This document shows, one piece after another, positions 8,686 through 17,031 of a stretch of DNA of 64,000 nt (position 1 is the stretch's first letter; each line of letters opens with the position of its first letter). The DNA comes from DASUPK01 sp963747425. GTDB lineage: Bacteria > Actinomycetota > Thermoleophilia > Solirubrobacterales > 70-9. Both the position numbers and the translations under genes were made by a program. The notes beneath the pieces were generated by a model. That model searched no databases and had not been told where the DNA came from. It saw only the letters and a program-made list of their open reading frames with translations. The DNA lies in NCBI GenBank assembly GCA_963747425.1, contig CAVVFJ010000001.1, positions 62,001 through 126,000 on the forward strand, written 5' to 3'.

Positions 8686-9918
8686 CTAGTCAAGAGCCGG
8701 CGAGAGCCGGCTCGTCGCGTTCCTGGCGGCCAACTCGACAAGCTCTGCAGAGATCGTCGCTCCATTGTGGGCGCTTGACCACTCCGCGACCGACCGCGCC
8801 GCCGCCCCAAAGCTCTCCTCGCGCAGCAGCCGCCGCGTCGCCAGCCGGATCGCCCGGCGCGACAGCAGGCGCCGCGGCACCGACAGTCCCGTCCCGGACC
8901 AGGCGACCCGCGCAGCGTTCTCTCCCATGTCGCCCACCGAGGGGCAGATGAGCAGGGGTTTGCCCGCGGCCAGCGCCCGCGCGACCGTCCCATGCCCGCC
9001 ATGGCAGATCACCACGTCGGCGGCGGGCATCGCCTGCGAGTAGAGAAGCCAGTCGACCACCCTCGCATTTGGCGGCGCCTCGACGGGCCGTTCGGGCCGG
9101 TGCCGGTTCGTCGTCGCCAGCACCCGCACCGGCTCATCCGCCAGCGCGTCGAGCGCAACCCGCAGCAGCTCGCACTCGGGGTCCTGCGAGGTGCTCGGCG
9201 CGATCAGCACCAGCGGCCCATCGCCATCCGGAATCGCCACCTCGTCCCCCGCCAGCTCGAAGAAGAGCGGCCCCGTCACCCGCACATGCGCCGGCCACTC
9301 CCGCGGGTACTCGAGCTGCGGGAACGTCGCCACGATCGCCAGCAGCTCGCTGATCCCGCCGTGAAACCGCTCGATCGGCGGCAGCCCGAGCCGCGCCCTG
9401 GTCTCGTTGAGCTCGTCCCGGCCCCGCCGCAGCCCCATCCCCAGCAGCGGCCCGGTGGCCCGCCAGCCAAGCCGCCCGACCGCAGTCCGCGGCGGCCGCA
9501 GCCCGAGCGAGTAGAGGGGCATCCCCGGCTGCTGCACCGGATAGACGTGCGGAATCAGCGTGGCATGGGGCACGCCGGCCACCTCCGCCGCCAGTGTCGG
9601 CGCCAGGGTGAGGATGTCGCTCACCACCAGGTCCGGCTCGAAGCCCTCCATCAACCTGGCCAGCGCCCGCGCCGCGGCCGCCGCCGTCTGCCCATCCGGA
9701 GTGTCCGGGCCGGGGGGCGGATAGACCGTGTACTCCTGGGCGCCGGTGAACCCAAGCCCGAGCTCCTCGACCGGCTCCCGCCACCGCTCCCACGTCTCGA
9801 CGAGCACGTCGTGACCCCGCTGCGCGAGCTCCTGCGCGAGCGCGATCGCCGGAAAAGCGTGTCCGGGATCGCCGAAGGCGGCGACGAGCAGGCGCAGCTT
9901 TCTCCCTGGGCGGCCCAT
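8686..9918 (-). CDS. Glycosyltransferase, MGT/UGT type (GT1 family)
   Basis: GT-B fold glycosyltransferase of the macrolide/UDP-glucuronosyltransferase type. The N-terminal half starts LRLLVAAFGDPGHAFPAIALA, a nucleotide-sugar transferase signature with the acceptor-activating His. The C-terminal donor-binding motif is DVVICHGGHGTVARALAAGKP. It is 410 residues with no signal peptide, so cytosolic. The acceptor is unknown; lipids or secondary metabolites are typical. It is convergent to tRNA-Asn and divergent from the gene at 9958, only 39 bases away. Confidence 0.88.
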   Translation of the reverse strand: MGRPGRKLRLLVAAFGDPGHAFPAIALAQELAQRGHDVLVETWERWREPVEELGLGFTGAQEYTVYPPPGPDTPDGQTAAAAARALARLMEGFEPDLVVSDILTLAPTLAAEVAGVPHATLIPHVYPVQQPGMPLYSLGLRPPRTAVGRLGWRATGPLLGMGLRRGRDELNETRARLGLPPIERFHGGISELLAIVATFPQLEYPREWPAHVRVTGPLFFELAGDEVAIPDGDGPLVLIAPSTSQDPECELLRVALDALADEPVRVLATTNRHRPERPVEAPPNARVVDWLLYSQAMPAADVVICHGGHGTVARALAAGKPLLICPSVGDMGENAARVAWSGTGLSVPRRLLSRRAIRLATRRLLREESFGAAARSVAEWSSAHNGATISAELVELAARNATSRLSPALD

Positions 9919-9957
9919 TGCGCGGACCCTACGCCGTTGCCGGTATCCCTTGAGGCG

Positions 9958-10494
9958 ATGGCCAAGCGCCGGAACAACGCCGAACGGCTTCGCAACTCCG
10001 TCTACGCGATGCCCGCCCGCACCAAGGCGGCCATGCTCCGCGGCATCCGCTCGAACCGCGTCATCGTCGGCGCCTACGTCGACAAGCGCGGCGGCATCTG
10101 CCCGATGCTCGCGGCGCACCGCAACGGCGGCCGCACCAACTTCGGCACCTTCGCCCGCGCCTGGGACGCCTTCACCGGCGCCAACCAGCGCAAGCCGCGC
10201 CGCGCCTCCCGCCGCGAGGTCCGCACGCTGGAGAGCTATCTGGAGATGGCGCTGATCCGCGAGGGCGCGGCCGGTGCCGAGCCGATTCCCGAGCGACCGC
10301 TCGCGGAGGAGGTCGAGGAAGTGAAGGCCACCCGCCGCCGGCTGGCGGAGGCCGAAGCGCACGCGGCATCCAACCTCCCCGTCGAGGATGTCCTCGCCGC
10401 CGCCTTCGAGGAGCACGCGCAACCCGACTCCGCGGAGGCCTGGTCCGCCGAGCTCGAGCGTGCCGAGCGCGAGCTCCAGCGCGCCGACGCCTAG
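9958..10494 (+). CDS. Hypothetical protein, 178 aa
   Basis: Not recognised. The first 80 residues are very basic (AKRRNNAERLRNSVYAMPAR...) and include TNFGTFARAWDAFTG. The C-terminal half is Glu/Ala-rich and probably helical (EEVEEVKATRRRLAEAEAH), possibly coiled coil. The basic-then-acidic layout would suit nucleic-acid or protein binding, but that is speculation. ATG 9958 is the natural start; it is followed after 19 bases by the GT2 gene and may be co-transcribed with it. Confidence 0.7.
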   Translation: MAKRRNNAERLRNSVYAMPARTKAAMLRGIRSNRVIVGAYVDKRGGICPMLAAHRNGGRTNFGTFARAWDAFTGANQRKPRRASRREVRTLESYLEMALIREGAAGAEPIPERPLAEEVEEVKATRRRLAEAEAHAASNLPVEDVLAAAFEEHAQPDSAEAWSAELERAERELQRADA

Positions 10495-10513
10495 CCGCGG
10501 CTAACTTGCGCCC

Positions 10514-11446
10514 GTGACGCGGGCGTCCGGCCAGCCATTCGTATCCGTGATCGTCCCCGTGCGCGACGGGGAGCCCACGATCGCCGGCTGCCTGGACGCG
10601 ATCCTCGCCACCGACTACCCCGTGGAGCGCCGCGAGATCCTCGTCGTGGACAACGGCTCGACCGACGGCACGTCCAGCCTGATCCGGACCCGCCCGGTCC
10701 GCTACCTCCGCGAGCCGAAGCGCGGCGTCTCGAACGCCCGCAACCGCGGCATCGCAGAGAGCACGGGCGAGATCCTCGCCTTCGTCGACGCCGACTGCCT
10801 GGTCGAGCCCCAGTGGCTCACCGAGCTCGTCCGCCCGTTCGTCGACCCCGAGGTCGGCAGCGTCGGCGGCGACCTTCAGCACGTCCCGCCGACCACAGCC
10901 GCCGAGCGCCAGGCGGCCCGCCTGCTCGGCAACTGGCAGCGCTTCGCGTTCAACTCGAACCCCGCCTACCCGATCACCGCCAACGCCGCCTACCGCCGCG
11001 ACGTGCTGGAGCGGATCGGCCCCTTCGACCCCCAGATGACCCGCGCCCAGGACGTCGAGCTCGGGCTCCGCTTTCAGGAGCGAAGCGGCAGCCGCCTCGC
11101 CTACGCCGAGAACGCAACCGCTCGACATCGCAACCGCTCCACGCAGATCGGCTTCTTCCGCCAGCAGCTGGGGTGGGCCTACGGGGCCGGGCTGGTCGGA
11201 GCCAAGTTCGAGGCGATGGGCGGCGATCCGGTCAAGCCGCCCCGGATCCGCGAGATCGGCCGCACGGCGCGCGGCCTCGGCATCGTTCTCCGAGCCCGAA
11301 TGCGCGGCGACGGCCGCCGGCGATGGATCGAGGACGCCTGGTACGACCTGCTTCGCCAGGTCGCCTGGTGGGTTGGCGCCCGAGCCGGCCTGCGCAAGGG
11401 GGCGCGGATCTGGCGGACGCCCGCCCGCCCCGAAAGCTCAGCCTAG
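10514..11446 (+). CDS. Family 2 glycosyltransferase
   Basis: GT-A fold transferase of 310 residues. It opens VSVIVPVRDGEPTIAGCLDA, then has VVDNGSTDGT (nucleotide binding), FVDADCLV (DxD metal motif) and a late R-A-Q-D-V-E-L catalytic block (TRAQDVELGLRF). There is no obvious transmembrane segment, so it is probably cytosolic and acts on lipid-linked sugars. The GTG start at 10514 is used. The 3' end overlaps the convergent SDR by 9 bases. Confidence 0.88.
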   Translation: MTRASGQPFVSVIVPVRDGEPTIAGCLDAILATDYPVERREILVVDNGSTDGTSSLIRTRPVRYLREPKRGVSNARNRGIAESTGEILAFVDADCLVEPQWLTELVRPFVDPEVGSVGGDLQHVPPTTAAERQAARLLGNWQRFAFNSNPAYPITANAAYRRDVLERIGPFDPQMTRAQDVELGLRFQERSGSRLAYAENATARHRNRSTQIGFFRQQLGWAYGAGLVGAKFEAMGGDPVKPPRIREIGRTARGLGIVLRARMRGDGRRRWIEDAWYDLLRQVAWWVGARAGLRKGARIWRTPARPESSA

Positions 11447-12178
11447 GTCCGGCGTGTCGATCGTGTCCCCGGGCCTCAGGAACATGATCTCTGGGACCAT
11501 GCAGTTCGGCGAGGTGGCGAGCAGGAATCGCACCGCCTCCGCGATGTCCTCGGGCCGGATCATCGCCTCGGCCGCGACCTGCTGCTTGGCGAACTCGGTC
11601 ATCGGCGTATCGACGAAGGCGGGAGCGAAGGCCGTCACCTGAATCCCCTGTCCCGCGATCTCCTTCTGCGTCGCCTGCGAGAAGCCGATCACCGCCGCCT
11701 TGGTCGCCGAGTAGACGCTCAGCCATGGCTGACCTGCCTTTCCCGAGATCGATGCCGTGTTCACCACCAGCGCCTTGCCGTGCTCGGCGCCGGCCTCCTT
11801 CAGCAGCGGCAGGCACTCGCGGGTCAACAGGATCACGGCGCGCAGGTTGACGCCGAGCTGCATGTCGACGTACTTGGTGGTCAGCGCGTCCATCGCCTCG
11901 CCGATCCCAACCCCGGCGTTGTTGATCAGCACGTCCAGCCGCCCGTAGCGCTCCTTGTGAGACGCGACCAGGGCCGCCAGGTTCTCCTCGTCCGCCATGT
12001 TGGCGGCGACGCTCTGCACGTCCAGCCCGCCCGAGCGCAGGTCCTCGGCCGCCGCCTCCAGCTTGTCCGGTCGCCGGGCCGAGACGGTCAGGCCGTAGCC
12101 GTCCTCGCCGAGCAGGCGGGCGATCGCCAACCCGATGCCGCTCGAACCGCCTGTGATCAGCGCCGCCTTCTCCGCCAA
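11438..12178 (-). CDS. Short-chain dehydrogenase/reductase
   Basis: Classical SDR of 246 residues with TGGSSGIG, NNAG, the Ser in NTASISG and YSATK catalytic motifs. The C-terminus PEIMFLRPGDTIDTPDLG is longer than the core fold. Substrate unknown. Divergent from the lipoprotein gene at 12252 across 73 bases that contain a perfect 17-bp dyad. Confidence 0.9.
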   Translation of the reverse strand: MAEKAALITGGSSGIGLAIARLLGEDGYGLTVSARRPDKLEAAAEDLRSGGLDVQSVAANMADEENLAALVASHKERYGRLDVLINNAGVGIGEAMDALTTKYVDMQLGVNLRAVILLTRECLPLLKEAGAEHGKALVVNTASISGKAGQPWLSVYSATKAAVIGFSQATQKEIAGQGIQVTAFAPAFVDTPMTEFAKQQVAAEAMIRPEDIAEAVRFLLATSPNCMVPEIMFLRPGDTIDTPDLG

Positions 12179-12225
12179 CGTCTCCTCCTTCGCGAAACGC
12201 CCTTAGGTAATCGCAAACCGCGCGC

Positions 12226-12242
12226 GCCACCCTATCGGTGGC
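12226..12242. promoter_or_regulatory. Perfect dyad between divergent genes
   Basis: GCCACC-CTATC-GGTGGC, a 6-bp-arm perfect inverted repeat. It ends 9 bases before the lipoprotein ATG and 47 bases upstream of the SDR start. It could be a repressor operator or a 5'-UTR hairpin; sequence alone does not decide. Confidence 0.35.
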
Positions 12243-12251
12243 CCAACTACG

Positions 12252-13238
12252 ATGCCGCCCGTGCCCCGAAAGCCCCTCGCCATCGCCGCCGCCCTGCTCG
12301 CAGTCGCGCTGGTCGCCGGCTGCGGCGGCTCGGACAACGGCACCGGCAGCCGGAGCAAGCCCGCCCCGGCAGCCTCGGAGTTCCCCTCGGCGAACGGCAA
12401 GACCCTCCGTCAGATCCTGCTCGAGGCGAAGGGCGGCCAGGGCCCGGTGGCCTCGCCGGCCGCCGGCTACTTCCACCTCGGCACCAACCGGTTCCCCTTC
12501 GGCGTCTTCACGGCCGGCCGTGACCAGATCACCGACGCTTCCGTCGCCGTCTACGCGGCACCGGGTGGAGGGGTGGACGGCCCGGCGGTCGGCCCCTTCC
12601 CGGCGCGGATCGAGGACCTCACCACCGAGCCTTCCTTCCGGGCCAAGACCACTGCCGACGACCCGAGCGCGGCTCAAGTCGCCTACGTATCGGAGGTCCC
12701 ATTCGATAGGCCAGGTACGTGGGCACTGGCCGCTCTGATCAAGAGCGGCGATTCCTACCAGTACAGCCTGATGCCCTCCCAGCATCCGGTGGGCGACTAT
12801 CCGATGCCGCGCGTCGGACAGCGGACGCCGGTCGTCCACACTCCGACCGCCGGTCAGGTCTCGGACATCTCCCAGATCGACACCCGCGTTCCCCCCGATG
12901 ACATGCACAGCGACGACCTCGCCAACGTGCTCGGCAAGAAGCCCGCGGTCCTCCTCTTTGCGACCCCCGCGCTCTGTCAGAGCCGAGTATGCGGCCCGGT
13001 CACCGACATTGCCGAGCAGGTCAAGCAGCAGTTCGGCGACAAAGTCGCCTTCATCCACCAGGAGATCTACAACAACAACCAGATCAACGACGGCCCTCGG
13101 CCGCAGATGGTCGCCTTTCATCAGGACACCGAGCCATGGGCGTACGTGATCGACCGGAGCGGCAACGTGAGCACAGTCCTGCAGGGCCCATTCAGCGTGC
13201 AGGAGCTGGAAGCAGCGGTCCAGAAGGTGGCCGGATAG
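12252..13238 (+). CDS. Lipoprotein with C-terminal thioredoxin-like domain
   Basis: A type II signal peptide ends at lipobox LVAGC near residue 24, followed by a Gly/Ser linker, so the protein is likely anchored on the outer face of the membrane. The middle part is unrecognised. The last 110 residues look thioredoxin-like: AVLLFATPALCQSRVCGP has a Cys-x4-Cys pair in the active-site position, followed by QPFSV-like strands ending QELEAAVQKVAG. A thiol-redox or copper-handling (SCO-like) role is inferred. 328 residues. Confidence 0.75.
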   Translation: MPPVPRKPLAIAAALLAVALVAGCGGSDNGTGSRSKPAPAASEFPSANGKTLRQILLEAKGGQGPVASPAAGYFHLGTNRFPFGVFTAGRDQITDASVAVYAAPGGGVDGPAVGPFPARIEDLTTEPSFRAKTTADDPSAAQVAYVSEVPFDRPGTWALAALIKSGDSYQYSLMPSQHPVGDYPMPRVGQRTPVVHTPTAGQVSDISQIDTRVPPDDMHSDDLANVLGKKPAVLLFATPALCQSRVCGPVTDIAEQVKQQFGDKVAFIHQEIYNNNQINDGPRPQMVAFHQDTEPWAYVIDRSGNVSTVLQGPFSVQELEAAVQKVAG

Positions 13239-13285
13239 CCGGTTCCTGCGCCGCTCCCGCCCGCGAGCGAGTAGAACTAACGCTC

Positions 13286-13654
13286 GTGGGGGACCCCGAC
13301 CTACTCAGGATGCTGGCGGCGGAGGCCGAACGCCGCACGCCGACGATCATCGGCGGGGTCGAGACGCTCGCCACCTCGGGCGAGAATGACTCGGCTCGCA
13401 TCGAGGAGCTCCGCGTCGAGGCTCATGGGCTGAAGGGCGCGGCACTGGTCGTCGGTCAGAACCGGCTCGCCGACCTCGCCAGGAAGATCGAGGTGTTCCT
13501 TGCCAACCGCGTCGACTCTGGCCGGATCAACACCGGCGAAGCCGCCACGGTGGTCGCGGCGGCCAGCGCGTTCACCGAGGGCGCTCAGGCCGCGGCCGAG
13601 GACGTCGCCGAGCCTTCATCCGTGACCGAGTCCCTCGAGGCCTTTCCCGACTGA
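13286..13654 (+). CDS. Orphan Hpt (histidine phosphotransfer) domain protein
   Basis: A 122-residue protein with an Hpt four-helix core. The phospho-accepting histidine is in EAHGLKGAALVVG, matching the H-x-LKGAA pattern. It begins at GTG 13286, 47 bases after the lipoprotein. No histidine kinase or receiver gene is adjacent, so it would shuttle phosphate between unlinked partners. The only receiver domain in this window is in the PIG-L fusion at 38357, and a link between them is speculative. Confidence 0.75.
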   Translation: MGDPDLLRMLAAEAERRTPTIIGGVETLATSGENDSARIEELRVEAHGLKGAALVVGQNRLADLARKIEVFLANRVDSGRINTGEAATVVAAASAFTEGAQAAAEDVAEPSSVTESLEAFPD

Positions 13655-13656
13655 CG

Positions 13657-14004
13657 TCAGTCGGCGTGGTGGAGGGCGAAGGAGATCGCCCCCAGCACCA
13701 TCGCGCCCATGACGAGCCACGCGGGAATCAGCCAGCCGGCGATCTCCGCCACCCGCAGGGCCGCCCGCCGATAGCCGGGAAGGATCAGAGCGACCATGCT
13801 CGAGACGAACACCACGGTCGCGCCGAGGATCACCGGCGCCGCCACCAGCGTGCGCGCCGGCGCGTCGACCTCGTCCTCGAAGCCGCGCCCGATCTGCGAT
13901 TCGAGGACCGCCACCACCGCGACGATCACGGTCGAGCCGTAGAGCGCGCCGAGCAGCGGCCATGTGAAGGTCGTCTCCTCGCGCTCCTCCAGCTCCCTCG
14001 CCAT
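13657..14004 (-). CDS. Small integral membrane protein, 115 aa
   Basis: Not recognised. Three hydrophobic segments are visible (about residues 17-36, 52-77 and 90-111). The short cytosolic N-terminus is acidic (ARELEEREETTFTW). It is convergent to the Hpt gene with two bases between stops. Function unknown. Confidence 0.65.
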   Translation of the reverse strand: MARELEEREETTFTWPLLGALYGSTVIVAVVAVLESQIGRGFEDEVDAPARTLVAAPVILGATVVFVSSMVALILPGYRRAALRVAEIAGWLIPAWLVMGAMVLGAISFALHHAD

Positions 14005-14043
14005 GGAACGAATCTACCCCGGACGGTACGCTCGCCAGCCGTA

Positions 14044-14117
14044 GGGCCGGTAGCTCAGCTGGTCAGAGCAGCGGACTCATAATCCGTAGGTCGGAGGTTC
14101 GAGTCCTCCCCGGCCCA
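14044..14117 (+). tRNA. tRNA with CAT anticodon, probably Ile2 (lysidine-dependent)
   Basis: Cloverleaf: acceptor GGGCCGG/CCGGCCC, D-arm GCTC/GAGC, anticodon stem GCGGA/TCCGT with loop CTCATAA (anticodon CAT), T-arm GGAGG-TTCGAGT-CCTCC, discriminator A. No encoded CCA. Acceptor pairs C4-G69 and C5-G68 are those that TilS uses to choose tRNA-Ile2 over elongator Met, so Ile2 is favoured; elongator Met is the alternative. Confidence 0.9.
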
Positions 14118-14220
14118 CTGCGGAACGCCAGTGGGCACCGTTCGCCACTGTTGCCAGAACGCTCGGATTTCGTCGCGTCCTCGATTAGGCGCGCCGCGAC
14201 ATCGCCCGACCTCGGAATTG

Positions 14221-14248
14221 AAGAGGGCGGCCCTTCGGCCGCCCTCTT
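14221..14248. terminator. Strong hairpin terminator, bidirectional
   Basis: A perfect 12-bp stem AAGAGGGCGGCC/GGCCGCCCTCTT with CTTC loop lies between the CAT tRNA (+) and the 3' end of the secreted-protein gene (-). A-rich and T-rich stem ends allow use in both directions. Confidence 0.8.
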
Positions 14249-14279
14249 CGTGACAGATGGCAAGGAGTGCTGCGAACTA

Positions 14280-15047
14280 CTACTTCTTGTGCTTCTTCTT
14301 TTTCTTCGACCCCTTCGCCTTGCACTTCTCAGGCACTGCGGACGCCGAAAGCGTCTCGCCGCTGTAGAAGTTGGTGCTCTCGCTTGTCTTCCACTTGCCC
14401 TTCTTGCAGCGCGCCATGAAGTAGAAGGTGGGCCGCTTCTTCTTCTTCGTCTTGCCCTTGACCTTGACCTTGACGGTCTGCTTACCGGTCTTGATCTTGT
14501 TGAACGTCGTGTCGAACTTGGTCAGGATCAGGCCGGGCGTGTTCGGGATGTTGCTGAACGTCAGGATCTTGCCCGTGATCGTGCCGATGATGGTGAGGCT
14601 CGTCGCGTTGGGTCCGATGTCGGTCTGCACGTAGATCGTGCTGGGCCCACCGCTGAAGAACGTCACCGTGCCGCCAATCGCGCCGCCGTTGACCTGGACG
14701 GTCCCCTGACCCGTGATGCTCTGCGGACAGGCAGCCTGCGCCTGGGCGGTGAACTTGCCCTGGATCGCTGTCAGCGGGCAAACGGGAATGTTGCCGTTGA
14801 CGAACTTGACGTTCGGGTCGATCGTGAACGTCGTCGTCTTCGGCGACTGAGACGCCGCGAAATTGTCGACGGTCGTGCTGATGATGTTGTGCAGCGAGGC
14901 GCCGCCGAACACCTTCTTGTCCTGCTTTGCCGGCGTCACCGTGGTCTCCAGTGACTGCGAGATGGGAGCTGCCGAGGCGACGCCAGAGAAGGCCAACGCC
15001 CCGATCACGCCCATCAAGGCGCCGATCAGATACTTGCGGTTACGCAT
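14280..15047 (-). CDS. Secreted protein with Lys-rich C-terminus
   Basis: Signal peptide with basic start MRNRKY, hydrophobic core and AXA site GVASAAP near residue 27. The mature part has beta-rich low-homology sequence. It contains three internal cysteines (VCPLT, ACPQS, ARCKK) plus one near the end. The last 20 residues are almost all Lys. Lys-rich tails on secreted proteins recur in this window (60423) and seem typical of the lineage. Function unknown. A Crp/Fnr-like dyad lies 73 bases upstream of its start. Confidence 0.75.
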   Translation of the reverse strand: MRNRKYLIGALMGVIGALAFSGVASAAPISQSLETTVTPAKQDKKVFGGASLHNIISTTVDNFAASQSPKTTTFTIDPNVKFVNGNIPVCPLTAIQGKFTAQAQAACPQSITGQGTVQVNGGAIGGTVTFFSGGPSTIYVQTDIGPNATSLTIIGTITGKILTFSNIPNTPGLILTKFDTTFNKIKTGKQTVKVKVKGKTKKKKRPTFYFMARCKKGKWKTSESTNFYSGETLSASAVPEKCKAKGSKKKKKHKK

Positions 15048-15119
15048 ACCACTCCTTCACTCGGTTCCACCCCTATGAACACCGAGCGATGAGGCTTGAC
15101 GCGATCGCCAAGGAGCCGG

Positions 15120-15135
15120 TGTCAGCTTGCTGACA
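15120..15135. promoter_or_regulatory. Crp/Fnr-type operator candidate
   Basis: TGTCAGCTTGCTGACA is a perfect 16-bp dyad with the TGTCA-N6-TGACA form of Crp/Fnr-family sites. It lies between the Crp/Fnr gene (ending at 15161) and the start of the secreted-protein gene at 15047, so it would regulate the latter. Confidence 0.5.
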
Positions 15136-15160
15136 TACCTCGGTGGGCTTGGCGCCGAGG

Positions 15161-15841
15161 TCAGGCGCCCGAGGTGGGCGGCTCGGCGCGCAGCAGCCAG
15201 CCGTCGTCGAGGCGCTCCAGCTTCCCCTCACGCTCCATCTGGGCGAGCGCCGTCGTCACGGACGGGCGTCTGGCGCCGATCAGGTCCGCGATCACCTCGT
15301 GGGTCAGCCCGAATGGAACCAGCGTGCCCGCGCTCGTCACCTTTCCCCAGTTCCCCGCCACGTGCCAGAGGAACAGCAGGACCTTTTCCTCGACGCCTCG
15401 GAGATTGGCGATCGCGAGAAGCACGGCGAGCCAGCGAGATCTGCGCAGCACCCGGTGCAGGATCTCGGCGCCGAGCTCGGGCCAGCGTCCCGCCAGCAGC
15501 CAGAATCGATCGTCGAGCAGAGCGAACCTCGCCGGCTCGAGCACGGTCCACGAGGTCACGGAGTGCAGGGGGCTCGAGGCTGAGTCGTCATCCCAAGGCC
15601 GGATCAGGTCGCCCTCGCCGAGGATTTCCCGGGAGCGAGTTCCGGCGATCTCGACGTTGCGGGTCAGCAATCCCTCGAGGATCAGAACGGCCACCGATGA
15701 GGGCTCGTCGAGGAGCTCGTCATGGCGCCATTCGCCGCGGTCCGCCGCCGCCGAGCGGGCGAGCAGTCGATCATGGGCACGACGCCTGTGCCCCTCCGGC
15801 ACCGCCGCCAGGAGCCCTGGGTCGGCGTCGAGCACCTTCAC
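15161..15841 (-). CDS. Crp/Fnr family transcriptional regulator
   Basis: The N-terminal cNMP-binding-like beta-roll (SVAVLILEGLLTRNVEIAGT, LGEGDLIRPW) is followed by a long dimer helix and a winged HTH whose recognition region is LTHEVIADLIGARRPSVTTA. No Fnr-type cysteine cluster is present and the cAMP-contacting Arg is not evident, so the ligand is unknown. The start is uncertain: GTG 15841 gives MKVLDADPGLL, and AAGGA is 15 bases upstream. A TGTCA-N6-TGACA dyad 26 bases beyond its stop is a plausible target. Confidence 0.85.
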   Translation of the reverse strand: MKVLDADPGLLAAVPEGHRRRAHDRLLARSAAADRGEWRHDELLDEPSSVAVLILEGLLTRNVEIAGTRSREILGEGDLIRPWDDDSASSPLHSVTSWTVLEPARFALLDDRFWLLAGRWPELGAEILHRVLRRSRWLAVLLAIANLRGVEEKVLLFLWHVAGNWGKVTSAGTLVPFGLTHEVIADLIGARRPSVTTALAQMEREGKLERLDDGWLLRAEPPTSGA

Positions 15842-15957
15842 GTATTCGTTGTCATGTCCTTTGACGAGCTGCAGATTGAACCCCCAACCAAAGGAACACG
15901 TGGGCGGGCCGCAAGGCGCGGCGCGACGGCCAGGCCAACCGCGCCGCCTGGGTGTCC

Positions 15958-16518
15958 CTACGGCGCCGCCACCCCTCGCCGGAGCGTATGCAGCGTCCAG
16001 CCCACCGCGAACATGCCCATGCCGTTGACGATGAATGCGATCCCGGCGAGCAGCGCGAGAGTCGCGAAGCCGATGTTCGGGTCGGAGACGATCACGATGC
16101 CGGCGATCAGCTCCACCGCTCCGGCGAAGATGCTCCAGCCGCGATGGTCGTCCAGCTCGAAGGCGGCGACGATGCGAATTACGCCGACCGCGATCAGCCA
16201 GATCCCGATCAGCAGGGCGATCGCGGCGATCCCCTGGATCGGGTGGCGGATGAGCAGCACGCCGACGATTGCGGTGAGTGCGCCAAGCACCGCGATCATC
16301 CCGCGGCTTTGAGTGCCGTGCACGAGGGAGGCCGCCAGCTCGAGGATTCCGTCGACGAGCAGAAAGATCCCGGCGATCACGGCCAGGGTCGCAAGGCTGT
16401 CGCCCGGTTTGATCAGGATCGTCACACCAGCAGCGATGCTGAGCACGCCGATCAGCAAGAGCAACCACCATCCCCCGGTCGCGGCGCGCACGTCGGCCGC
16501 AGTCATTTGATCAGCCAT
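15958..16518 (-). CDS. HdeD family membrane protein (DUF308)
   Basis: Six hydrophobic segments with repeated GV-x-L-I-x-P turns (GVTILIKPGDSLATLAVI and a later GVLLIRHPIQGIAAIALL), as in the acid-resistance membrane protein HdeD. ATG 16518 has a Shine-Dalgarno GGAGG four bases upstream. 186 residues. The molecular role of HdeD proteins is poorly known. Divergent from the K+ channel gene. Confidence 0.85.
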   Translation of the reverse strand: MADQMTAADVRAATGGWWLLLLIGVLSIAAGVTILIKPGDSLATLAVIAGIFLLVDGILELAASLVHGTQSRGMIAVLGALTAIVGVLLIRHPIQGIAAIALLIGIWLIAVGVIRIVAAFELDDHRGWSIFAGAVELIAGIVIVSDPNIGFATLALLAGIAFIVNGMGMFAVGWTLHTLRRGVAAP

Positions 16519-16564
16519 CACTCCTCCTCACTCGGGCCGCTCTCGGCCCGGCCGTTAAGCGTGG

Positions 16565-16581
16565 TTGACGCTTCTGGTCAA
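16565..16581. promoter_or_regulatory. Dyad TTGAC-N7-GTCAA in divergent promoter region
   Basis: TTGACGCTTCTGGTCAA lies 36 bases before the channel ATG and 46 bases upstream of hdeD. It may be an operator, or its TTGACG half may be a -35 box; no convincing -10 is seen. Confidence 0.3.
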
Positions 16582-16617
16582 TGCTATGCCCCGCGGCGGC
16601 CAGGAGAGAGCGCGGTC

Positions 16618-17025
16618 ATGGCGAAGACCGAGCATGTGCTTTCCCTCGTCCTGGCATTCCGCGGACTCTGGCGTGCCATTGCCGCCGTCTGGCGCGATCC
16701 CGAGACCAAGGCGCTGCCGGTCGTCGCCGGTGCCCTCGTGCTCACCGGGACGATCTTCTACTGGCGCACAGAGGACTGGACGATCATCCAGGCCCTCTAC
16801 TTCTCGGTCGTGACGCTGACCACCGTCGGCTATGGAGACCTCCATCCGACCAGCGCCGGGACCCAGGTCTTCACGATCATCTACATCCTCACGGGGCTCG
16901 GCGTCTTCGTGGCGCTGCTGGCCTCAGTCGCGCAGCAGTACATCAAGCAGAAGTCCGAGAGCCCGGGCCCGAGTGAGCGTCTTCGCGCCCGCCGGGGCCG
17001 AGGCGAGCCGGCCCAGGGAGGCTGA
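16618..17025 (+). CDS. Two-TM potassium channel
   Basis: A 135-residue ion-channel protein (Ion_trans_2 type). TM1 is at about residues 33-50, then a pore helix and the filter TVGYGD (in VVTLTTVGYGDLHP), then TM2 (VFTIIYILTGLGVFVALLA) and a basic tail. A tetramer would form a K+ pore. There is no RCK or voltage-sensor domain. ATG 16618 follows CAGGAGAGAG. Confidence 0.9.
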   Translation: MAKTEHVLSLVLAFRGLWRAIAAVWRDPETKALPVVAGALVLTGTIFYWRTEDWTIIQALYFSVVTLTTVGYGDLHPTSAGTQVFTIIYILTGLGVFVALLASVAQQYIKQKSESPGPSERLRARRGRGEPAQGG

Positions 17026-17031
17026 CGCCGT

